From Salinicola lusitanus (GTDB taxonomy: Bacteria > Pseudomonadota > Gammaproteobacteria > Pseudomonadales > Halomonadaceae), in the NCBI RefSeq assembly GCF_003206045.1, contig NZ_PZJM01000016.1, positions 1 to 64,000 on the forward strand: 64,000 bases of DNA, read 5' to 3'. The position numbers and the translations under genes were made by a program. The stretch's first letter is position 1. Every line of letters begins with the position of its first letter. Of the stretch, positions 41,761-51,337 are shown in pieces. Under the pieces are notes generated by a model, which saw only the letters and a list, made by a program, of their open reading frames with translations, searched no databases and was not told the DNA's origin.

Positions 41761-44700
41761 ATGACGTCGAAGTCAAAGAATCCCGGTGCGGGTCTAGGGG
41801 ATCCTTACTGGTATGAGTGGTCCGTAGGTCTGGAATACGTCCTCGACCTTCTGGATGCCCAGAAACAAGTCCTGACCGTCACGCTCCAGAAGTCCGGGCA
41901 CAAGGGGCTGGACGATGTAGTAGTCGCATTCGCGGATGGCAAGAGCCGCTTCATTCAGGTCAAGCACACGCGAGTGTCCGATTCTCTGACCTTCGGGGAT
42001 ATGGTCGCCAGCGGTGACAGCGAAGACTCGCTGCTCAAGCACATGGCCGCGGGCTGGGTTGCTGCCGGGGAACCTGCCGAGGTCTGGCTCCTCACCAATC
42101 GACAAGCTGGTACCCAGAAGCATACCCCAAAGGGGGCCGGTTCGATCACAAGGCCCTCACTAGCTGACTTCATTACATGGATGAGCGCCGAGTCGAAGAG
42201 AGCAGCCACGCTGTCGGCCATGAAGGTAAAGCCGGAGTGGAAGGGGGCTTGGGATAATCTGTGGCTGCCTCAGCTCGAAGATATCAAGACCGATGCGAAG
42301 AAGCTGGCTTTTCTCAAGGCACTGGAAGTACAGCATTCTGAGCCGGAACTGCCTGAGGTGCGGATGCGACTACTTGAGCGCATCGAGAAGCTTTTCGCCC
42401 TCAAGCCAGCCGTGTGTGACGGACTACTCGCGCGTCTCGACAGTGCACTCCGGATATGGGCGACGTCTGATCGTGGGGAAGCCGAGGCCATCACGAAAGA
42501 GGTTGCGTACGAGAAGCTTTGCTTGGAAGAAGACACCATCGTGGGCGACCACGATTTTCCACCGCCGGCACCTTTCTTCCCCTCTAGGATACCGGCTGTG
42601 GATGACGTGGTGGAGCTACTCCGGAAGCGAGACACTCCGGTCGTCTTCGTTTCCGGTGAGCCCGGCAGTGGCAAGACAGCGCTTCTGAGCCACTTGGCAA
42701 ACCGGCGAGATGCTTTCATTGACGCGCGCTTCCACGCCTATCGTCCCATCACACCCGAGAACCAACTTCTGCCAGCGGACTCTGAGGTCACCAAGCCCCG
42801 AAGTCTCTGGTCGGACCTTCTGATCAAACTGCGCCCGCTAGCGCGAGGTCGCCTCTTCGAGCTTCAAGTGCCTGTTCATGCAGGATCGCTATCGGTCGAG
42901 GAACTTCGCGCACATGTTCTCCGAATCGCGAATATGCTCGGAGAGGCTGAGGGACGGCCCTTCGTGATTGCTGTCGACGGCATTGATCATGCTGCACGTG
43001 CTGGTGAAGGCCCGGATACTTTCCTCGCGTCGCTAGTTCCGCCGGACCAAATACCAGAACACGTCACTTTTCTCATCGGCGGGCAGCCAAGTGAAGCCTA
43101 TCTACGACAGTACCCTGATTGGCTGAGGCATGGCGCCGCCGGTGTAGAGATGTACCGGCTCCCTCGTCTCGGGTTGGATGACGTACGGGAGTTGATTGGT
43201 GCGCGTTTGAACGTCAACAGCGACTTGGCCAACGCGGTGGCTCGGGACATTCATACCGCGTGTGAAGGGCATACGCTTTCGACGGTGTTCGCTGTGGAAG
43301 AAGCTCGATTGCTTGGCGATGAAATTGATGGTCTTTCATCGCTTCTTGCCAATCGCCGACTTACCTCAGGTGTCGAGGGCTACTACAAGGCAATTTGGTT
43401 GGCCACCACACGGGAATTCGTTAATGCATCTGCATTGCGCCTTGCAGCTTGTCTGACGCTCGCGAGGTCCCGCACGACCCCCGAGATGCTCCGCGCTGTC
43501 GTAGACCCCGACGGCACGATGCCGGTGAACTGGATGGACGTGCTCCGAGCATTGCGCCCGCTGGTGGTCGAGGAGTCGCAAGGCTTCCGCGTGTTCCATA
43601 ACGACTTCCGGGTATTTCTGCATGGGGTTCTACGAGGAGACCCTGACACCTACAGGGAATCCGCGTCGCTCCTGGGTGACTTTCTGCGAGACGGGGATGA
43701 TCCACTCGCGCGACATGCCGCTGTCCAGGCGTTATACGGGATTGCGGAACGTCCTCGCGACCAAGCATCGGTCTTTGAGCCGAGTTGGGTCCTAGAAGGA
43801 CATGCTATAGGCCGAGGGCTCGACATCCTGACTGAGCAGGCCGTGACCGCTGCAGAGGCGCTCGCAGCCATCAAGCCAGACTGGTCGTTGGCTCATCAGG
43901 TTGCTGCCGGTCTCAAGACGCTTAAACAGCTCCGAGCGTCATTGCAGTGGCGGGATGGCCGAGAAGACATAGACTCAGTACCGCCCGGAGCGATCTCTCC
44001 CCGCGGAGTCGAGAGAGCCGTCCCAGCGAAGCCCGACTGGATTCACGATCGCGTGGTGGCTGCGATAAATGACGTACTAGAGCTTTGTGACCTTGGGGAA
44101 ACGGAACGAGCTCGCGCCGCGTTCGAGAGATGGTTTGCCGGCTTGAGCCCGAAGGAGGTCGCGGAATCTGCTCGGTTTGGAGCGGGTACGCACGAGCACC
44201 AACAGCAAGACGCCGCCCGTTCGCTTCTTGCTGGCCTCGGACGTGCTAGCGCCGCCACAACCACACTTCTAGAGTGCAGCCAGGGGACAGGGTGGGAGAG
44301 CGCGGAAGCGTCGTATGCTCAGGGCCTTCTCGACTCTGCCGATGGTTTCGCGGTTCGAGACCAAGACTTTGCAGAAGTTCTGCATCGTATCCAGCAGTGC
44401 TATCTGATTGATGTTGAGAAGCTACTGTGGAGGCTCATAGACAGCCGCGAGTGGTGTCGATGCGGCCTTGTGCTCCAGGCGATGAGTCCGCAGGACTGCC
44501 ACCCTTGGTATTTACGCGTTTCGGGCGCCGTCGCAGCGGCAATCCTCGGTGACGGAGCTCTTCAGGAGCGGTGGACGAAGCCAGTTCTCGCCGACCGGAG
44601 TAGCGCGATCGCCGCTTCCATGGAACACGTCGGAACAGGACTTGACGAACCGAGCCAGATCACGGTGATGGTAAGATTGGCGGTTCTATTTGGCATCACA

Positions 44701-47661
44701 GACCCGAACAGGCACGCGAGCGGACTGCGAGAGGAAATAGAGAAGGTCTACCACGCGCGCGATCGACGGGATGAACGGCATGACGCTGGTGTCAAAGAAC
44801 TTCTCCATGCAGCAGCTCTTCTGGGCTCCCTCATCCGAACTACTCGTGAGGACCTGACGCCCGCGATCCATTGCGATCCAGCTACGGTGGCCCGCACCGT
44901 CAATACCCTGCTGACTGCGGTGGATAGGCATCCCTACCGTATACCGTTTGGCTATCCCCAGATTGCTGCGTTGATCGTGAAGGGGATTCTCGATTGCGCG
45001 AGCGGACATAGCGAACTGACTCGGGCGATCTGCGTGCCTCTTCTTGACCGAATAGCAGAGTGCAGGACGTTGGGGCCGATGCTCACGCCTGTTTGGCGCT
45101 TCCTCGCACAGGCGACTCATCGGCAAGAACTCCTCTTGTATGCTGACGCCTGGATAGGCTCGCACGGGGTCGCCTGGACGTTGCCCCCCGCGGAGCGACA
45201 CCAGTTCGTCACTGAGTTCGCGAGCCTCCTCCAAGAGATCGGCGAAAACGAAGCGGCCGAGCCGGCGCTCATCCGACTTCCCTGGGCGAATATCGGATAT
45301 ACGGGGCACAAGGACTACTCCCTGAGCCAGGCTCTTGCTTGGTTCCGTGAAGCTGCTGCGGTGAACGCGCGTGCTTGGGAAGATCAGGGACTGCGGCTCT
45401 TTTCACTTTCGCGAGAAGCCACGCGAACAGGAGACAATCGAGTCGGCGGAGCAATAGAGACGGCGGTGTTGAGCGCTGCTTGTGTGGACGGGCCGTCGTC
45501 CATAGCGCGTATCGCGCTCACTGCCGAGACGGCATTGGAGGTTGGCGATGATACGCTTGTCTATGCCCTCTTACGAATGGTTGAGACCGAGCCCCTCCAG
45601 AGATCCGAACTGCTTTCAATCTGGGCTTTCTGTATAGGCCAGCTCTGCTGGCGAGTTCATGCCGACCGACAGGTGCTGGCAGACGCACGGGATGCACTGC
45701 TCGCTGCCGCACAACGAGGTGGCATCGGTCACTTCGATCGCGACCTCCGACTGATGGGAGCGGCCGAGTTTGCCTGCCAGCGGGATCTGGACACTACCTC
45801 ATCGCCAATCGAGCGCGACACCCCTGACTACTCATCCCTCAAGCCTATCGACGCTATTATCTTGGCTCCGGCACACCAAGACTGGAAGCAGGTGGCCGCC
45901 AGTCTCGACGATGCGAAAGCGGAGGGGGGGGGCTCGTACTCGTACGCTGAGTGCATCAAGGAGGCGTGGGCCGCGCTCGAGAGACGCGAGGAGCAGATAT
46001 GGTGGTTCGATGGGGCGAGCGATGCGTACGAGCACCTCTTCCCCTTGGTGACTCCGGCGCAGCGTTGGGACGCGGTCCGCCGTGCCGTGTTGGCCGACCA
46101 TTTCCTTTCCCCAGAAGTGCGGATCTATGCCATCCAAGAAAACCTGGACGCAATGTGCCTGCTCGCAGCGTCTCAGGCCGGTCAGAAGGAACTCCTCGAT
46201 GGCACCAATAGGCTGCTCGATATGCACACGCTCTGGATCGAAGGGGACGGTCGTCTTCCACCGCTCTCTCCAATTCCGGTCGACGCTTCTTCTGATCTGG
46301 CTACATGGCCGGAGGTTTTGCTGGCCAACCTTCTGCGCTCGCTGGAATTCGACGAACAGACGTATGCGCAGACGGCCCTTCGGGGTGTCTTTGGCATGCT
46401 GAGTACCACTCCCACCCTACTGAGCCAACTTGTCGAGCGAGCTTCGGATTCCCAAGGCCAAGTCGCACAAAGGCTGTTGCTCATAGCAGAGGCCGTCGTC
46501 GTGAAAGCACAAGGCGAATCATTCAACGAGTGCTTGGCCCGGTGGATGGTTGAGGCACCACGTCTCGATACAGGGCTCAGCGCTTGGGGTGCTCTTCTAG
46601 TTGCAGCAAAGACATCTCGAGGCGCTGATCCCTCTTGGCCGAAGCCAACCGAAAACCCTCCCTTCGTGATCGCTTCATCGGCGCCCCTGATTTCTGGACC
46701 CTCCTCGCAAACTGGGCTGCATGCGAGCGCCGGGAGGCCGAGCCTGAGCTTCCTCTCGTTCCTAAAAACCGCATGCAATGAGAGCCTAAGGGATGTCGAG
46801 TCGGATTTTGCATCGTCTATTCGCAACGATCCTCCATCGCCGAGCCAATGCCGCAGACGGGCGGGGGGAGACGGCGACTATGTGCTAAGTCCGAAAGATG
46901 AGGCTGAGAATACCCGCCTATTCGAGGTCCTCAGGAAGCACGACCGCCAAGGCCGATTCTCTGACGTAGATGTTGCGCGGCTGGCGCAGGCGCTCGTCCC
47001 TGCCGCCGACCCCTTCGTTTTCCTGCGAACGCCGGCCCCCCACACCCAAGCAGATGGTTGGCCTATCGATGACGACTTGGATGAATTGATGACCGAGTCG
47101 CCAGAGAAGCTGGCGTATGAGCTTGCCGCCCTTCTATCTTCCGATCTACCAGATAACATCCGTGTCCTAGGCGGAAGCGTAACGAGCTACTCCAGAGAGT
47201 GGGACGTTAAGGTTCACATGCATCACCGCCTGCCCAGCAGCTTAGCGGGAGACCGCGAACCACCGCGGGTACTGAATGCTCGCACTTCACTAATGCTCCA
47301 GGACTTCGATATTATCTTCGGGCCGGGTTCTGACGATGGCTGGCTGACGTGGGGGGTGTATGGTCTGTTTCCTTTCGTCGATGGATTAGTCGATGTCTTT
47401 CCTAGCCCTAAGTGGCGCCAGTTGGGATGGCAGCCCTCTCCCTCAGACCCAACCCGTTGGCTCCGAGAAGGAGTAATCGTCGCTTGGCATGAACGACTGC
47501 TGGGTCCCGTGCGGAGGGTCTATGGAGGTGATCTAATCTACCGGCATCCCGTCCTCACGCGGTGGGTCTGCACTTCTGACGAATGGAGCCGATTATGCGA
47601 CGAGCTCGGTGAGCCGGAGCCTTGCTACTATCCGGCGCGGGCCCGATGCGACCATCACTAG
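41761..47661 (+). CDS. Avs-like STAND NTPase with N-terminal PD-(D/E)xK (Cap4/DUF4297-type) nuclease
   Basis: Giant protein of 1966 residues. Residues about 10-150 look like a Cap4/DUF4297 nuclease (E25, D51/D52 in GLDDVVV, Q66-x-K68 in FIQVKHTR). A STAND P-loop follows: Walker A VSGEPGSGKTALLSHL (about 297-312) and Walker B IAVDGID (403-409). About 1300 residues of helical, repeat-like sequence come next, ending in a distinct Trp-rich domain (about 1830-1966). This is the architecture of antiviral STAND (Avs) sensors, closest in plan to Avs3-like proteins that recognise a phage protein and degrade DNA. Subfamily and trigger cannot be told by eye. Confidence 0.75.
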   Translation: MTSKSKNPGAGLGDPYWYEWSVGLEYVLDLLDAQKQVLTVTLQKSGHKGLDDVVVAFADGKSRFIQVKHTRVSDSLTFGDMVASGDSEDSLLKHMAAGWVAAGEPAEVWLLTNRQAGTQKHTPKGAGSITRPSLADFITWMSAESKRAATLSAMKVKPEWKGAWDNLWLPQLEDIKTDAKKLAFLKALEVQHSEPELPEVRMRLLERIEKLFALKPAVCDGLLARLDSALRIWATSDRGEAEAITKEVAYEKLCLEEDTIVGDHDFPPPAPFFPSRIPAVDDVVELLRKRDTPVVFVSGEPGSGKTALLSHLANRRDAFIDARFHAYRPITPENQLLPADSEVTKPRSLWSDLLIKLRPLARGRLFELQVPVHAGSLSVEELRAHVLRIANMLGEAEGRPFVIAVDGIDHAARAGEGPDTFLASLVPPDQIPEHVTFLIGGQPSEAYLRQYPDWLRHGAAGVEMYRLPRLGLDDVRELIGARLNVNSDLANAVARDIHTACEGHTLSTVFAVEEARLLGDEIDGLSSLLANRRLTSGVEGYYKAIWLATTREFVNASALRLAACLTLARSRTTPEMLRAVVDPDGTMPVNWMDVLRALRPLVVEESQGFRVFHNDFRVFLHGVLRGDPDTYRESASLLGDFLRDGDDPLARHAAVQALYGIAERPRDQASVFEPSWVLEGHAIGRGLDILTEQAVTAAEALAAIKPDWSLAHQVAAGLKTLKQLRASLQWRDGREDIDSVPPGAISPRGVERAVPAKPDWIHDRVVAAINDVLELCDLGETERARAAFERWFAGLSPKEVAESARFGAGTHEHQQQDAARSLLAGLGRASAATTTLLECSQGTGWESAEASYAQGLLDSADGFAVRDQDFAEVLHRIQQCYLIDVEKLLWRLIDSREWCRCGLVLQAMSPQDCHPWYLRVSGAVAAAILGDGALQERWTKPVLADRSSAIAASMEHVGTGLDEPSQITVMVRLAVLFGITDPNRHASGLREEIEKVYHARDRRDERHDAGVKELLHAAALLGSLIRTTREDLTPAIHCDPATVARTVNTLLTAVDRHPYRIPFGYPQIAALIVKGILDCASGHSELTRAICVPLLDRIAECRTLGPMLTPVWRFLAQATHRQELLLYADAWIGSHGVAWTLPPAERHQFVTEFASLLQEIGENEAAEPALIRLPWANIGYTGHKDYSLSQALAWFREAAAVNARAWEDQGLRLFSLSREATRTGDNRVGGAIETAVLSAACVDGPSSIARIALTAETALEVGDDTLVYALLRMVETEPLQRSELLSIWAFCIGQLCWRVHADRQVLADARDALLAAAQRGGIGHFDRDLRLMGAAEFACQRDLDTTSSPIERDTPDYSSLKPIDAIILAPAHQDWKQVAASLDDAKAEGGGSYSYAECIKEAWAALERREEQIWWFDGASDAYEHLFPLVTPAQRWDAVRRAVLADHFLSPEVRIYAIQENLDAMCLLAASQAGQKELLDGTNRLLDMHTLWIEGDGRLPPLSPIPVDASSDLATWPEVLLANLLRSLEFDEQTYAQTALRGVFGMLSTTPTLLSQLVERASDSQGQVAQRLLLIAEAVVVKAQGESFNECLARWMVEAPRLDTGLSAWGALLVAAKTSRGADPSWPKPTENPPFVIASSAPLISGPSSQTGLHASAGRPSLSFLSFLKTACNESLRDVESDFASSIRNDPPSPSQCRRRAGGDGDYVLSPKDEAENTRLFEVLRKHDRQGRFSDVDVARLAQALVPAADPFVFLRTPAPHTQADGWPIDDDLDELMTESPEKLAYELAALLSSDLPDNIRVLGGSVTSYSREWDVKVHMHHRLPSSLAGDREPPRVLNARTSLMLQDFDIIFGPGSDDGWLTWGVYGLFPFVDGLVDVFPSPKWRQLGWQPSPSDPTRWLREGVIVAWHERLLGPVRRVYGGDLIYRHPVLTRWVCTSDEWSRLCDELGEPEPCYYPARARCDHH

Positions 47662-47909
47662 CGGTTAAATTGAAGAATGCTCACAAGCCGTGAACAGACA
47701 GCATGCCTTTGAAAAAGTAATCTTGCGCCCCTCATAAGTATGCCTCTTCGAAAGAGGGGAGGCTCGAAAGCGGTACACCACTGGTACACACACCAGCTTC
47801 CTGTGCTATCTTCAACCTTCGCTAAGCTACTGATTCTAAGGAATTGTACCTTTCGCTCGATTACGGTCACTTTTCCTTTTGTGTCAGTGACTTATTGTTT
47901 TAAAAGCCA

Positions 47910-47955
47910 ACTCATAATCCCTTGGTCGTAGGTTCAAGTCCTGCTGGGCCCACCA
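47910..47955 (+). other. attR: partial tRNA copy closing the island
   Basis: Duplicate of the tRNA 3' 46 bases, with G instead of A at 47943. The 5' half of a tRNA is absent, so this is not a functional gene. Confidence 0.85.
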
Positions 47956-48449
47956 CCGAATCCTATCTTGTTGTTTGACCCGTCTCGGGGCTCCCTATCT
48001 GCATAGTGCCTTCACCTTGACTTCACTCGATTGCCGGGTCGTATTCGATGCAGTCCACTAAATGGTTCGAGGGCAGGGCACCGCGTAGGTCATCTGGATC
48101 GTCCGGTGTCACAGGCTCTTTCGAAGGGTCAAAAAAGCTCCGCAATTCGCCACCGTCGATGATGACGTGGATCACGCAGGTGCGGCGATGAAAGTATCGC
48201 GACGAAGATGTGGCGAAGTCGAATTCAGTGAGTGTTGACTCATAGGCTGTTGAGTACCGCGTCGATTCAATATGGGCTTGCTCGGCCGCTCAAGGGGGGA
48301 GGGCAAAACACTGCTTGGGCGGATTCTGGCGCGATGGCAACAAAGAGGCCCAGAGATCACATGACGCTCTGGGCCACGTCTTTGGTAGATATGCCCACCA
48401 ACTGGTCGCACGCTTATCGTGGCAGCTGTTCCGCGCCGTGAATATCTAT
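47956..48449. other. Region between island end and the 188-bp duplication
   Basis: No confident gene. On the minus strand a frame from about 48275 down to a TGA at 48023 reads as plausible protein (pieces such as HRRTCVIHVIIDGGELRSFF and LRGALPSNHLVDCIEYD) but has no start codon. It may be the tail of a broken gene that I cannot identify. Confidence 0.35.
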
Positions 48450-48637
48450 CTATAGCACGACGCCCTCGATGGGATCGCTCAGGGGCGGTAGTCGGTCACA
48501 CCGGCGCCGGTTTTCAGATCGATGGGTACCGACACATGGTCGTGAATCATCAGCCATTGGCCATCGAGCTTGCGCAAACCGATGGTCTCGCGGGTCCACA
48601 GGTCGATCTTGTTGCCGGCCACAGAGCCCATGAAACG
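48450..48637 (-). repeat. 188-bp direct repeat, left copy
   Basis: Same 188 bases as 51338-51525 with about three mismatches by eye. It holds the last 159 coding bases of a DUF4440 gene plus 29 bases beyond its stop. Confidence 0.93.
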
Positions 48638-48787
48638 GCTGTAGCCGTTGGATTCGGCCCAACGCGCGACCGGAACGCCGGCGGCGTTGAACAGTTCGCG
48701 CGCGCGATCGGCGCTGAAGGCTTGCGTTGGGGTAGCTGGTGCGGAGTGTCCATGGCGGCGTTCCTGCGTTAGGAAGAATTGCCAATC
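48479..48787 (-). pseudogene. Chimera: truncated phage DNA-binding protein fused to the DUF4440 tail
   Basis: The upstream part (48638 to about 48787) reads FSADRARELFNAAGVPVARWAESNGYSR. This resembles the helix-turn-helix of small phage regulators that continue with a second half of similar length. At 48637/48638 it joins, in frame, the DUF4440 C-terminus FMGSVAGNKIDLW and runs to a stop at 48479. The start of the phage part is unclear: an ATG at about 48758 is in another frame, suggesting a frameshift. Probably non-functional. Confidence 0.5.
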
Positions 48788-48830
48788 AGGTGATGGCTGG
48801 TGCGTAACTGATTGGTGTGTGGTTAATGAA

Positions 48831-48878
48831 GGTGCCATATATGGCACCATTCAATAGGTAAGTGCCATTTATGTCACT
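48831..48878. promoter_or_regulatory. Two phage-repressor operators
   Basis: GGTGCCATATATGGCACC (48831-48848) is a perfect 18-base palindrome. AGTGCCATTTATGTCACT (48861-48878) is a near copy overlapping the repressor start. Their centres are 30 bases apart. They sit in the divergent promoter between the minus-strand regulator and the XRE gene. Confidence 0.75.
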
Positions 48879-49294
48879 CGGGGACCGTATCCACTCGGAA
48901 CGCGTGCGCCTTGGATACAGCTAAACGGCGTTCGCTGAGTTGGCGGGAGCGTCTAAGCGCTCTCAGATTGGTTGGGAGCAAGGTCGCTCGGAACCTGATG
49001 CCGAAGCGCTAGCGGCATGGGCTGCCGAGGTGCTGGACGTGACCTTTGTCGTCACAAGGGAAGTCGCGGAGCCAAACGATCCGAGGATTAGTTCTGCGGA
49101 TAATATTGGATCTCGAGCTGATGAAGCGCATCGTGGCGATGCTCGGGGAAGCCGGTCGGAAGGCAGGTAAACGCCGGGCTGCGGATAGGCTGCTGCTGAA
49201 AAGTCTCGAGGTTTATCAATATTTCGTTAAGGAATCGGATATTTCGGACGATAAGGTCAGAGGGGTAGCAAAAATTGTCGTCAGCGATTTATGA
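48871..49294 (+). pseudogene. XRE-family prophage repressor with nonsense mutation and frameshift
   Basis: From ATG 48871 the product starts MSLGDRIHSERVRLGYS and meets TAA where homologues have Gln (CAA to TAA). Downstream codons continue the helix-turn-helix (TAFAELAGASKRSQIGWEQG, then PDAEALAAWAAEVLDV). Around 49100 the likely C-terminal helices continue in another frame (LELMKRIVAMLGEAGRK). Two lesions make this a dead CI/Cro-like repressor, although its operators remain. Confidence 0.7.
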
Positions 49295-49313
49295 AGGCGT
49301 CCGAGAGAGCCTT

Positions 49314-49634
49314 ATGCGAGAACAAGATCTGATGAAGCTGGCCGAAGTGCTCAACGCGGAGATTGAGGCGCAGCCGGCTGGTGAGCAGCGTACGATCCCG
49401 GTCACCGTTAGCGGGGGCAACAACGGCATTATTGTCGTGGGTAGCTCGCACATCACTATCGCGTCCGAGCGTAAACAGAAGAAGACGTGCCCGTACTGCG
49501 CGGAGGACGTTCGCGTAGCCGCGATCAAGTGCAAGCACTGTGGCAGTGATTTTAAGTCACAAAATTCTGACCAGCTTGCTCAAAAACTGACCCACTACTA
49601 TCGGGTAGGGCATTGCGCGTTGCCGTTATGGTGA
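49314..49634 (+). CDS. Zinc-ribbon protein of prophage origin
   Basis: Small protein of about 106 residues from ATG 49314; an in-frame TTG at 49275 would add 13. Its only recognisable element is a C-terminal C4 zinc ribbon, CPYCAEDVRVAAIKCKHCGSD, preceded by a beta-rich stretch (IPVTVSGGNNGIIVVGSS). Function unknown. It follows the broken repressor within the prophage fragment. Confidence 0.5.
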   Translation: MREQDLMKLAEVLNAEIEAQPAGEQRTIPVTVSGGNNGIIVVGSSHITIASERKQKKTCPYCAEDVRVAAIKCKHCGSDFKSQNSDQLAQKLTHYYRVGHCALPLW

Positions 49635-49713
49635 AACAAAGAAGGTGAGTGCCTGATTCAGCGGGATGCGGTTGTTTTAGCCGCCGTGCGAATGATCGCT
49701 AAAGGAGCCAGCG

Positions 49714-50196
49714 ATGGACTTTCCTGAACTGTTAACAAAGATATCGGAGCTTCAGGATCAGTTGGGGCAAGCCAGAGCAGAATGGCTTAAGCACGTGCTC
49801 AGTCTCGCTGTAGGGGCTTTAGCAGTGCTGTCCGCGTTGCGGCCAGCCGCTGTGACGGTTACTCAGTCATATCTGCTCGCTGGCACTTGGCTCTTTTTGG
49901 GCGCTGGAATCGTCGCTGGCGCGGTAGCTACATACCTGCAGATCGAAATCTTGAAACGTTCGATTAACTTATTGAAAGACGATGTACAGCGGAAAGCGGA
50001 AAGTTTCGGTAGTCGACCTCCCCGCACTGCAGTATTTAGAGTCATCCGCGCACCGAAGACAATGAGATTCGCCGTGCCAATTATGATCATTACCCTATTG
50101 TTAGCGGTATGCTGCCTAGTAGGCTTCTCCATGCTGGGGGCGCTTCAAGGGTTACCCGCGGTACCCAATGGTGCAGCTAATCCATTGGCTCATTAA
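49714..50196 (+). CDS. Hypothetical membrane protein (prophage fragment)
   Basis: Protein of 160 residues with a short amphipathic N-terminus and three hydrophobic segments (about 27-42, 50-73 and 121-145). A basic stretch (KDDVQRKAESFGSRPPR) lies between the second and third. I do not recognise a family. A ribosome binding site (AAAGGAG) precedes the ATG. Codon use is less GC-rich than the core genes, consistent with phage origin. Confidence 0.55.
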   Translation: MDFPELLTKISELQDQLGQARAEWLKHVLSLAVGALAVLSALRPAAVTVTQSYLLAGTWLFLGAGIVAGAVATYLQIEILKRSINLLKDDVQRKAESFGSRPPRTAVFRVIRAPKTMRFAVPIMIITLLLAVCCLVGFSMLGALQGLPAVPNGAANPLAH

Positions 50197-50231
50197 TCAA
50201 CTCCGATTTTTATCTGAAGAGGAAATTTTCG

Positions 50232-50612
50232 ATGGCTGCAAAATACCAAAAGAATGTTATCCCGCTCGGCCCTAATAAGTCAGTGGAGATATTTGCCACA
50301 CCAAAGGTTTCCGAGGCTTTCGAGCAGGTAACCGAGGACATGACCCTCGTTAAGGGTGTGAAGCTAGCTCAGGTTATTGAGGCTGCGTATAACCAAGGCA
50401 AAAAGGATGGAGCTCGTGAAACCTTCGAGGCCATTACTACAGGCCTAGATGACGCGAAGAGAGCTATTCCCCATAAGAACCCCGGCAAGCCGAAAGGCAC
50501 GAAAAAGATTGCCAAGCCTTCGTCTGTGAAAGCGAAGGAAGCGAAAGCGAAAAGCCCTAGCCCAGCAAAAGCTGCAAAGAAGCCGGCCACTAAGAAAGCG
50601 CCGACGAAGTAA
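50232..50612 (+). CDS. Hypothetical protein with Lys/Ala/Pro-rich tail
   Basis: Protein of 126 residues. Residues 1-75 are mixed alpha/beta with no family I recognise (SVEIFATPKVSEAFEQVTED). The last 45 residues are low-complexity Lys/Ala/Pro (KAKSPSPAKAAKKPATKK), resembling histone-H1-like nucleic-acid-binding tails. GAGG lies before the ATG. It belongs to the prophage fragment. Confidence 0.5.
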   Translation: MAAKYQKNVIPLGPNKSVEIFATPKVSEAFEQVTEDMTLVKGVKLAQVIEAAYNQGKKDGARETFEAITTGLDDAKRAIPHKNPGKPKGTKKIAKPSSVKAKEAKAKSPSPAKAAKKPATKKAPTK

Positions 50613-50728
50613 GCACTTCTATTTTTTCCCCGTCAAAATGAGCCCCGCACGCGCGTGAGGTGCAATGGGAGTCCGAGCAGGATCGCCGGACTCTCATCGC
50701 ATCTGAATCCCCCAGGGAGCGCGCCACC

Positions 50729-50998
50729 ATGTCAGAGTTTGGCTTGGCCATGTTCGTCGCTCAGGTGCACCAGGAGAGCCGCTGGCGTGCCGACGCACAG
50801 TCGCCGGCCGGGGCTGAGGGCATCGTACAGTTCATGCCTGCGACTGGCGCCCACGTCGAGCATTTCAACGCCGGGCGCAGCGCCGCCAATTTCCACGAGA
50901 ACCGACAGTATCCGCGCCTGATTCTGCAGCGCTGGGAGCCACTCTATGTGGCTGCCGGTTGGGGCAACGGCGCGTGTACCGCGAGATGCTCGCTGTGA
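50729..50998 (+). pseudogene. Truncated phage lytic transglycosylase (SLT domain)
   Basis: Starts at ATG 50729 after AGGGAG. It shows the lysozyme-like catalytic region: VHQESRWRADAQSPAGAEG with the catalytic Glu, then IVQFMPATG. At 89 residues it lacks the usual second half with the AYNxG motif; the last residues (NGACTARCSL) look like the result of a deletion fusing it to the next frame. Probably inactive. Confidence 0.6.
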
Positions 50999-51337
50999 TT
51001 GCTCGGCTACTCAGATGGTGGCCGCTGCTGGTCTCTGCGCAGGCGATCGCCGCGTTGGTCTGGTGGAGCGAGCACCGCTACGACCAGGGTTACGTTGCTG
51101 CCGCGCAGGCAGGTCAGGCAGCACTCGACCAGCGGGAGCATGAATACGCCGATCAGCGTGCCATGATCGAAGCCGAGGCCGCCGAGCGCTACCGCGATCA
51201 GGTGACACGCGGCAACGAGATCGCCGAGCAGTTGGCGAGCACGCACGACGAACTGGAAACCGCCCGTGAACGGGCGCGGGAGACGATCACAGATGTCACC
51301 ACGGTCTATCTGCCGGCGCCTGGCGCCGCGCCTCTGC
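50986..51337 (+). pseudogene. Rz-like inner-membrane spanin, truncated at the repeat
   Basis: From ATG 50986 the product has an N-terminal membrane helix (LLRWWPLLVSAQAIAALVWW) and a long charged coiled coil (EAEAAERYRDQVTRGNEIAEQ, THDELETARERARETI). This is the plan of phage i-spanins. The coding sequence is cut at 51337/51338 by the 188-bp repeat, after which the frame reads antisense to the DUF4440 gene. Confidence 0.6.

Larger units (their letters stand above)
48638..51337. mobile_element. Decayed prophage fragment
   Basis: 2.7 kb between the two copies of the 188-bp repeat. It holds phage-type genes in typical order: divergent regulators with operators, hypothetical early genes, then a lysis-type transglycosylase and spanin. 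The outermost genes are cut exactly at the repeat borders, and several internal genes are broken. No integrase or structural genes remain. Confidence 0.65.

Noticed and set aside
47910-47955. Second tRNA gene
   Set aside because: Only the 3' half of the tRNA is present; no acceptor 5' strand or D-arm.
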